Below, piece after piece: positions 1 through 4,563 of a stretch of 5,262 bases of DNA. A program made the position numbers and the translations under genes. The DNA lies in assembly GCA_024281135.1 (NCBI GenBank), contig JAMXLG010000120.1, positions 1 to 5,262 on the forward strand, given 5' to 3'. The stretch is from Vulcanimicrobiia bacterium (GTDB lineage Bacteria; Eremiobacterota; Eremiobacteria; Baltobacterales; Baltobacteraceae). The notes beneath the pieces were generated by a model. The model was given only the letters and a program-made list of their open reading frames with translations. It searched no databases and was not told the origin of the DNA. Within the stretch, counting starts at the first letter, position 1; each line of letters opens with the position of its first letter.

Positions 1-1299
1 ATCGAGACGACGGCGCCGTCCCCATTGGTTGCCGGTACGGCATATGTGATTGCCGACAATCATCGCATGGGCGATTACGCTCCGTACGTATTCGTAACGC
101 ACGATTACGGCGCGAGCTGGACGAAGATCGTCGACGGCCTGCCGCCTGACCAATACGTGCGCACGATCCGACCGGATATTCGCAATCCGTATCTGCTCTA
201 TGCGGGAACGGAGGCGGGCATGTGGGTTTCGTTTGACGGCGGAGCGCATTGGCAGGATTTTAAACTCAACCTTCCCGCGGTGTCGGTGCGCGACATACGC
301 ATTCAACCGGAGTTCGACGACCTCGTTCTAGCGACGCACGGCCGAGACGTCTGGATCTTGGATGACGTTGGATCGGTGCAGCAACTTGCCAACGCGCAAC
401 GTGCGGGATCGCTGTTGTTCGCGCCACGCACGGCGTACGAATATCATTACCATTCGAACGATCTCGGGAACTACACGCGCTTTGCCGGCGAGAATCCGCC
501 GAAGGGCGCAATCCTCGATTTCTATCAATCCGCTGCGCAGAAGACGCCTCCCACGCTGCAAGTCCTCGATGCCGGCGGCCGCGTGATCCGGACCGTCAAG
601 GGCACGCATAAAGTGAAGGGCAAAGATGAGCCCTACGTGCCGAACAAAGACGGCATCAATCGCTACGTTTGGGATTTCACCGAGGACGCGCCGACGAAAT
701 GGTATGGCGCGGCGAAAGAGGATTACCAGGGACCAAAGACCGGGCCAACGGTCGTACCGGGAACCTACACCTTACGGCTGACGCTCGGCTCCTCGACGCT
801 GCAACAGACCGTCCTCGTGAAGCCGGACCCGCGCGACTCCTGGACGCAAGCGCAATATCAGGCGGGCTACGAATACGCGCGCAAATACTCGGTCGTCTAC
901 GGAAAAATCGACGAAGCGCTCAACAACCTCGACGCGGTCCGCAAATCTTTGGCGAGCGCGAGCTCGAGTGCGAAGAGCAATCCTTCACTCGAGCAGCAAA
1001 TCAGCGGTGCACAGCAACGCTGGCAGCCCGTTTTTGCAGCCTTTACCGCCGATTACAAAAACGACGAGGATTCCATTCAGCGCCCGGGTTCGCTGCGCGA
1101 GTCGATCCCGAGGACGGGCTTCGGGGGCTCGTTACCGCCGACCGCTGCGCAGCTCGACTACTCCAAACGCTTCGATACGGCATATGCCGCGGCGATCTCC
1201 GGTTACAACGACTACGTCTCGTCGCTGACGCGGCTGCAAGCCTCGTTGAAGAGCGCCGGCATCAAGCCGCTGGAAGGAACGACTCCGGTCACGCCTTAG
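1..1299 (+). CDS. VPS10/sortilin-like BNR-repeat protein, C-terminal part (5' end outside window)
   Basis: The frame is open from base 1 to a TAG at 1297-1299, giving 432 residues that continue a gene starting upstream. The TTG at base 25 is therefore not treated as the start. Two Asp-boxes (S/T-x-D-x-G-x-x-W) are visible: T33-W40 (THDYGASW) and S77-W84 (SFDGGAHW). The family-typical LLYAGTEAG precedes the second and LATHGRDVWILDD (about residues 110-122) closes the propeller. An Ig/FlgD-like beta segment follows (about 155-275), with NRYVWDF, VPGTYTLRL and KPDPR. The last 150 residues are Ala/Gln/Ser-rich and probably helical. Known relatives are large (often about 1000 residues), usually exported proteins annotated as VPS10-domain or glycosyl hydrolase BNR-repeat proteins, but enzymatic activity is rarely shown. 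I infer an extracytoplasmic propeller protein of unknown substrate. The family call is firm; the function is not. Confidence 0.88.
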   Translation: METTAPSPLVAGTAYVIADNHRMGDYAPYVFVTHDYGASWTKIVDGLPPDQYVRTIRPDIRNPYLLYAGTEAGMWVSFDGGAHWQDFKLNLPAVSVRDIRIQPEFDDLVLATHGRDVWILDDVGSVQQLANAQRAGSLLFAPRTAYEYHYHSNDLGNYTRFAGENPPKGAILDFYQSAAQKTPPTLQVLDAGGRVIRTVKGTHKVKGKDEPYVPNKDGINRYVWDFTEDAPTKWYGAAKEDYQGPKTGPTVVPGTYTLRLTLGSSTLQQTVLVKPDPRDSWTQAQYQAGYEYARKYSVVYGKIDEALNNLDAVRKSLASASSSAKSNPSLEQQISGAQQRWQPVFAAFTADYKNDEDSIQRPGSLRESIPRTGFGGSLPPTAAQLDYSKRFDTAYAAAISGYNDYVSSLTRLQASLKSAGIKPLEGTTPVTP

Positions 1300-1332
1300 G
1301 GCTGGTGAACGCCGCTCCTTCCCGGCATTGGG

Positions 1333-1347
1333 CAGAAATCGTTTCTG
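1333..1347. repeat. Perfect inverted repeat upstream of the small membrane protein gene
   Basis: CAGAAA-TCG-TTTCTG has six-base arms around a 3-nt centre and ends 13 bases before the GTG at 1361. It lies in the short gap after the BNR gene. It could be an operator half-site pair or a weak A/T-closed hairpin. With arms this short, chance is also a fair explanation. Confidence 0.35.
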
Positions 1348-1360
1348 GTAGCATGAATGA

Positions 1361-1690
1361 GTGCCGGTTGCGCCCCTGCTCCAAACGGCGGCACGTGACG
1401 GGCAGCAAGGCAAGCGTGTCGCCTACGGTGCCGCGGCGGCGTTCTGCGGAGCGGCTGTCGCGCTCGCTGCGTCGATTGGCTCCCGGCACGACTATCCCGT
1501 CTGGTGGACCCCCTTCGGCTGGGCGTTCGCGCGTAACCTTATCGTCGCGCTCTGTTCGCTTGGCAACGCAACATTCGGTTATCTCGCTCTGCATGGTAAA
1601 GGATTAACCGCAGGCGAAGAGGTGGCTAATCGCGCGCCCATTTGCTCGACGTGCGGTAAGCCCGTGGTTAATCGCGCGCCCATTTGCTAG
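1361..1690 (+). CDS. Small two-helix membrane protein with a duplicated CxxC tail, truncated by an amber codon
   Basis: This is a 109-residue frame from GTG at 1361. A TGA lies directly upstream in frame (1358-1360), so no earlier start exists. No convincing ribosome binding site is visible; GGTAG at 1347-1351 is only a weak candidate. Two hydrophobic stretches, about residues 20-40 (Ala-rich) and 54-77 (containing NLIVALCSLGNATFGYLAL), suggest two membrane helices joined by a Trp/Pro loop (YPVWWTPFGW). The tail is NRAPICSTCGKP followed by a second copy, NRAPIC, where the TCG of copy 1 has become TAG. Cys95 and Cys98 form a CxxC knuckle and Cys109 is the last residue. I do not recognise the family. 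The mix of two helices with a cytosolic-type zinc knuckle resembles small membrane zinc-ribbon proteins, which is inference. It lies 61 bases after the BNR gene and 35 bases before the lipoprotein start, so co-transcription with the lipoprotein is possible. The hydrophobic pattern supports a real gene, but the unusual start and missing site leave doubt. Confidence 0.6.
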   Translation: MPVAPLLQTAARDGQQGKRVAYGAAAAFCGAAVALAASIGSRHDYPVWWTPFGWAFARNLIVALCSLGNATFGYLALHGKGLTAGEEVANRAPICSTCGKPVVNRAPIC

Positions 1691-1705
1691 ACGTGCGGTA
1701 AGCCC
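1622..1705 (+). repeat. Two-copy 42-bp tandem repeat at the 3' end of the membrane protein gene
   Basis: Copy 1 (1622-1663) and copy 2 (1664-1705) are directly adjacent, 42 bases each, and differ at two positions. These are C to T in codon 2 (GCT to GTT, Ala to Val) and C to A in codon 9 (TCG to TAG, Ser to stop). The unit is exactly 14 codons, so the duplication keeps frame. Each copy contains GCGCGCCCATTTGCT and the knuckle-encoding TGC-N6-TGC. High identity suggests a recent duplication. Another TGA follows in frame at 1709-1711, six codons after the amber. Confidence 0.93.
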
Positions 1706-1713
1706 GTTTGACT

Positions 1714-1720
1714 GAAAGGA
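1714..1720 (+). promoter_or_regulatory. Ribosome binding site of the lipoprotein gene
   Basis: GAAAGGA, followed by a 5-nt spacer (ATATC) before ATG at 1726, is the clearest correctly placed Shine-Dalgarno match in the window. It decides for ATG 1726 over the TTG at 1708 in the same frame, which would place this motif inside the coding region. Confidence 0.75.
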
Positions 1721-1725
1721 ATATC

Positions 1726-2157
1726 ATGCGTACACTTCTCGCTCTCGCCGCGCTCGGAGCCCTCGCTGCCTGCGCTGGCGCACCAACCTCGCCGACGTTT
1801 CCATCGGCGACATCGACGCTCCAACGGCAGGCAGCGCCGCTCGCTGCGACCTGCAAGTACAAGCGGTTCTTCGTGGACAAGAACCTGCTGCGCGTTGATA
1901 AGAACGGCGCGCTCGTACGCGCCTACCGCCCCAACGAATACGTGAGCTTTGCAGTGTGGAACCATCTGCACGAGTCGTCGGTCAACGTATGGCCCTTCAA
2001 CGACAAGTCCGCACAAATCACCGTAGCGCCGATGACGCAGACCAAAATCATGAAGCTCGCGTCGCCCGTAAAAGCCTTCGTCGTGCAGAAGGCGACGCGC
2101 GGAAAAGACGCCGGCTCCGGCGTTGAGTTGAACGGCACGGTCTGTCCGCAAAGCTAA
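1726..2157 (+). CDS. Small lipoprotein of unknown family
   Basis: The 143-residue protein starts at ATG 1726, set by the GAAAGGA five bases upstream, and ends at TAA 2155-2157. The N-terminus is a lipoprotein signal: Arg2, a Leu/Ala hydrophobic core, then lipobox Leu13-Ala-Ala-Cys16, so Cys16 should be lipidated after signal peptidase II cleavage. A Ser/Thr/Pro/Ala-rich linker (about 17-41) leads to a mature domain of about 100 residues. That domain has beta-type alternation (KRFFVDKNLLRVDKNG, YVSFAVWNH) and two cysteines, Cys43 near its start and Cys140 near its end, which could form a disulfide clamping the fold. I do not recognise the family. Envelope anchoring is well supported; any role beyond that is unknown. 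It is convergent with the hydrolase gene across a 163-bp gap. Confidence 0.82.
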   Translation: MRTLLALAALGALAACAGAPTSPTFPSATSTLQRQAAPLAATCKYKRFFVDKNLLRVDKNGALVRAYRPNEYVSFAVWNHLHESSVNVWPFNDKSAQITVAPMTQTKIMKLASPVKAFVVQKATRGKDAGSGVELNGTVCPQS

Positions 2158-2172
2158 AAAGAAAACGCAGTG

Positions 2173-2219
2173 AACCGGCCGCTTCAATTTGTCGCAAGAC
2201 TTCTTAAAGCCGGTCGGTT
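2173..2219 (+). terminator. Possible terminator-like hairpin after the lipoprotein gene
   Basis: AACCGGCCGCTT (2173-2184) can pair with AAGCCGGTCGGTT (2207-2219), giving about 12 pairs with one G-U and one bulged C around a 22-nt loop. It begins 16 bases after the lipoprotein stop, in a convergent gap. There is no T-run after it, so it is not a canonical intrinsic terminator. It might act with Rho or as an mRNA 3'-end stabiliser. Confidence 0.35.
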
Positions 2220-2263
2220 ACTTCGTCGTTGAGTTTCTTCGGGGCAATCCGGTCGGTGACGTT

Positions 2264-2279
2264 GCGCCTGAAAAGGTGC
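2264..2279. terminator. Small GAAA-tetraloop hairpin in the convergent gap
   Basis: GCGCCT-GAAA-AGGTGC folds as a six-pair stem (one G-T) closed by a GNRA-type tetraloop on the plus strand. It lies between the converging lipoprotein and hydrolase genes, 41 bases beyond the hydrolase stop. No T-tract follows on either strand, so a terminator role is only suggested by position. Confidence 0.25.
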
Positions 2280-2320
2280 CCGGATGAAAGTGTCACGCCA
2301 ATAGCTCTCGTTTAACGGGC

Positions 2321-3157
2321 TCAATCGAAGACGTGTTTGAGGAAGGCCTCGTGCCGATACGACGTGCTCTTACCGAAGTGGACGATCGCGACGTCGAGCG
2401 ACGGCACGAGATAGAGCGCTTGTCCTGCGGAGCCGCTTGCGTAGACGAGGTCCGGCGGCGCGCCGCGCGCGCCGAGCCACCATCCGAGTCCATAATGCGG
2501 GTTGACTGCGGAGCCTTGGAAACACGGCACGAGTTCGTCTCGCTGCGACAGAACGAAGCGGCCGTACGCGAGCCACTCGTCGGCATGCATAAATGCCCCG
2601 GTCGGTAGCGGATTGGTGCCGTCGCGCAGTGCTCGCCAACTCGCGACGCGCACGTTCGCAACGTCGAGGACTCGCTCGCGCAAGTACTCGTGCGGGGTCA
2701 GCCCGAGCGGCTCGAGCTTGCGCGCGAAGACCGCGCCGAAGACCTGGAGCGGGATACCGCCGTATGTAAAGCGTGTCCCGGGTTCATCGCGCAATGCCAT
2801 TGCAAGGGCTCGATCGTATGTCGGAACGCTGGCGCCGAGGCCGCCGAAACCGAACCCCGCGGTGAGCGAAAGGAGCATCCGTAGCGTGACTCGACGCTTC
2901 CACGGATCGTCGCGCCACGCTGCGAACGTCTGGGCGACGGGTTCGTCAAGTTCGAATAGGCGCTCGCGGCAGGCGCGCAGCGCCGCCACGCCCCAGAAAC
3001 TCTTCGTTCCGCTATAGAGCGGATGCGGGCTCTCGCGATTGTAACCGGAGTCAAACTCTTGCATCACTAGATCGCCGCCGCGCGCGACGAGGAGTGCGTG
3101 CAGTGCGTGCCTGCGCGCGTACGCGAGTGCGGCCCCCAGATCACGCGCGAGCTGCAT
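2321..3157 (-). CDS. Compact beta-lactamase-superfamily (SxxK) serine hydrolase without signal peptide
   Basis: The 278-residue protein reads from ATG at 3157 down to TGA at 2321-2323. No start codon exists further upstream in the frame. AGGAG lies on the minus strand 11 bases before the ATG. The class C beta-lactamase/PBP-like fold is indicated by SGTK (Ser49, Lys52), which fits the nucleophile and general base. Further support comes from VTLRMLLSLTAGFG (about 90-103), FTYGG (Tyr132 at the place of the Tyr-x-Asn motif) and YASGSAGQALYLVPSLDVAIVHFG (about 239-262). In the last stretch Ser-Gly-Ser stands where Lys/His-Thr-Gly is usual. Family members are often 350-400 residues and exported; this one lacks a signal peptide and has a short N-terminus, so it may be cytoplasmic. 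Relatives include esterases, D-aminopeptidases and carboxypeptidases. The substrate cannot be read here, and antibiotic hydrolysis should not be assumed. It is divergent from the sugar porter gene. Confidence 0.87.
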   Translation of the reverse strand: MQLARDLGAALAYARRHALHALLVARGGDLVMQEFDSGYNRESPHPLYSGTKSFWGVAALRACRERLFELDEPVAQTFAAWRDDPWKRRVTLRMLLSLTAGFGFGGLGASVPTYDRALAMALRDEPGTRFTYGGIPLQVFGAVFARKLEPLGLTPHEYLRERVLDVANVRVASWRALRDGTNPLPTGAFMHADEWLAYGRFVLSQRDELVPCFQGSAVNPHYGLGWWLGARGAPPDLVYASGSAGQALYLVPSLDVAIVHFGKSTSYRHEAFLKHVFD

Positions 3158-3168
3158 TAGGTTCCCAA

Positions 3169-3173
3169 CTCCT
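3169..3173 (-). promoter_or_regulatory. Probable ribosome binding site of the serine hydrolase gene
   Basis: On the minus strand AGGAG precedes ATG 3157 with an 11-nt spacer, slightly longer than usual. It is the left arm of the inverted repeat CTCCT-GG-AGGAG (3169-3180), whose right arm is an unused Shine-Dalgarno-like sequence on the plus strand. Confidence 0.5.
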
Positions 3174-3204
3174 GGAGGAGCGTTGCGCCAAGGCTTGCAA
3201 ATGC

Positions 3205-3218
3205 GCCTGCATGCAGGC
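3205..3218. promoter_or_regulatory. 14-bp perfect palindrome over the sugar porter start codon (possible operator)
   Basis: GCCTGCATGCAGGC is perfectly self-complementary and its centre includes the ATG at 3211-3213. It lies just right of the 53-bp divergent gap. It would sit directly downstream of a minus-strand TTGACG (3220-3225) that resembles a -35 element for the hydrolase gene, although no good -10 follows. A dimeric regulator bound here could control both genes. That role is inference from position. Confidence 0.35.
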
Positions 3219-4563
3219 CCGTCAACTCCGCTCCGGACAGGCTTTCGTTCTTGCAGTTGCGTCGGTCGCGGCGCTAGGCGGATTGCTCTTCGGTTACGAC
3301 ACCGGGGTCATTTCGGGCGCAATCCTCTTTATCACCAAAGATTTCGGGCTAGCGACGCGCTTGCAGGCCTTTACGATTAGCGTCGTTTTGATCGGCTGCA
3401 TGATCGGCTCGCTGGTCGCCGGCGCTCTCGCCGATCGCATCGGCCGGCGGCAAACGCTGCTCGCCGCCGGGATCATCTTTTTCGTTGGAGCGATCGTCTC
3501 CGCGGTCGCCGCGAGCGAGACGGTTCTTCTCGCCGGCCGCTTCATCGTCGGCGTCGGCATTGGATTTAGCTCCGTCGTGGCGCCGCTTTACATCTCGGAA
3601 GTTGCGCCGGCGCCGTCGCGCGGCGCGCTCGTCTCGCTTTATCAGTTCGCGATCACTGTAGGCATTTTGGCAGCCTACATTATCGACTACGCCCTCGCCG
3701 CTCACGAGCAGTGGCGCTGGATGCTCGGATTGGCGGTCATTCCATCACTCGTGCTGATCGGTGGAATGTTCGTAATGCCGGAGAGTCCGCGCTATCTTTT
3801 CAAGATCGGCGTTGCCGATCGCGCGCGCGCCGAGCTGCAGCGAATTTATGCCGGGGATCCCGGCGCGAGCAAGCTCGAGGAAGATTCGATTCTCGAGAGC
3901 CTCCGTACAAAAAGCGCCGGGCTCGAAGCATTCGCGCAGCCGGCTTTCCGTCGCGCGCTCTTCATCGGCGTCTCGCTCGCCGTCTTGCAGCAGATCACCG
4001 GCATCAACACCGTGATCTATTACGGACCGCAAATATTTCAGATGGCCGGGATCGCGTCTGCTTCGAAATCGATCTTGGCCCAATCGGCGGTCGGGCTCGT
4101 CAACTGCCTGATGACGCTCGTCGCGATCTTCTTCGTCGACCGCGTCGGGCGCAAGCCGCTGCTGTATGCCGGCCTGACGGGGATGTTCGTCGCGCTCGCG
4201 ACGCTGGCGTTCTCGTTCTCGCGCCCGAACCTCTCTGGGTCGCTTCGCGAGATTGCGCTGACGAGCATGATGGTCTACGTCGGCTGCTTCGCGTTTAGTC
4301 TCGGGCCGATCGTTTGGCTCTTGATTTCTGAAATCTTTCCCCTGCAAGTGCGCGGTCTCGGCATGTCGATCTCGACGTTTGCCAACTGGGTCGGAAACTT
4401 TCTGGTTTCACAGTTCTTTCTTACGATGGTCGAGCGGCTCGGAACGCCCGGAACGTTTTCGATCTACGCGCTGCTCTGCATTGTGACGATACTCTTCGTG
4501 CGTTCGATGGTGCCCGAGACGAAGCGAGAGTTGCTGGAACGAATTCGCGTTGCCCGAGCTTAG
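3211..4563 (+). CDS. Sugar porter family MFS transporter (XylE/GalP/AraE-like)
   Basis: This is a 450-residue inner-membrane protein, normal length for the sugar porter family (TC 2.A.1.1), with about 12 hydrophobic segments. Family signatures appear in order: GGLLFGYDTGVISGA (23-37), DRIGRR (75-80), PLYISEVAPAPSRGAL (125-140) and PESPRYL (190-196). These are followed by QQITGINTVIYYGP (260-273), DRVGRKPL (310-317), SEIFPLQVRG (373-382) and PETK (435-438). In characterised members the QQ and N of the seventh-helix motif bind the sugar, and the acidic residue in FGYDTG (Asp30) belongs to the proton-coupling group, so a sugar-proton symporter is likely. ATG 3211 is chosen because the 39 codons available upstream are Arg/Cys-rich and antisense to the hydrolase. 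No good ribosome binding site precedes it. The exact sugar cannot be told. Its 3' end overlaps the glycosyltransferase start by 14 bases. Confidence 0.95.
   Translation: MQARQLRSGQAFVLAVASVAALGGLLFGYDTGVISGAILFITKDFGLATRLQAFTISVVLIGCMIGSLVAGALADRIGRRQTLLAAGIIFFVGAIVSAVAASETVLLAGRFIVGVGIGFSSVVAPLYISEVAPAPSRGALVSLYQFAITVGILAAYIIDYALAAHEQWRWMLGLAVIPSLVLIGGMFVMPESPRYLFKIGVADRARAELQRIYAGDPGASKLEEDSILESLRTKSAGLEAFAQPAFRRALFIGVSLAVLQQITGINTVIYYGPQIFQMAGIASASKSILAQSAVGLVNCLMTLVAIFFVDRVGRKPLLYAGLTGMFVALATLAFSFSRPNLSGSLREIALTSMMVYVGCFAFSLGPIVWLLISEIFPLQVRGLGMSISTFANWVGNFLVSQFFLTMVERLGTPGTFSIYALLCIVTILFVRSMVPETKRELLERIRVARA

Noticed and set aside
25..27. TTG as start of the BNR-repeat protein
   Set aside because: The frame is open back to base 1 and the residues before it fit the propeller; the gene starts upstream of the window.
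1357..1398. 13-codon leader frame starting ATG 1357 ahead of the small membrane protein
   Set aside because: No ribosome binding site and too short to distinguish from chance.
669..1607. 312-codon plus-strand frame across the BNR gene end
   Set aside because: Arg-rich composition with no domain; it is an out-of-frame shadow of the BNR and small membrane protein genes.
1642..1672. Promoter-like TTGCTC and GTTAAT upstream of the lipoprotein gene
   Set aside because: Spacing is 19 bases and the -35 match is poor; it lies in the tandem repeat and I cannot support it.
1602..1673. 8-bp inverted repeat GATTAACC / GGTTAATC flanking the tandem repeat
   Set aside because: Short arms 56 bases apart with no direct repeats or transposase; not evidence of a mobile element.
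2502..3017. 171-codon plus-strand frame opposite the serine hydrolase
   Set aside because: Ser/Arg-rich low-complexity translation typical of the antisense of a GC-rich gene; the minus-strand hydrolase has clear catalytic motifs.
3094..3210. 39-residue N-terminal extension of the sugar porter
   Set aside because: It is Arg/Cys-rich, lies largely antisense to the hydrolase start, and the protein from ATG 3211 already has the normal family length and N-terminus.
3745..4347. 200-codon minus-strand frame within the sugar porter gene
   Set aside because: Very Arg/Glu/Asp-rich and lacking motifs; it is the antisense shadow of a well-supported transporter.
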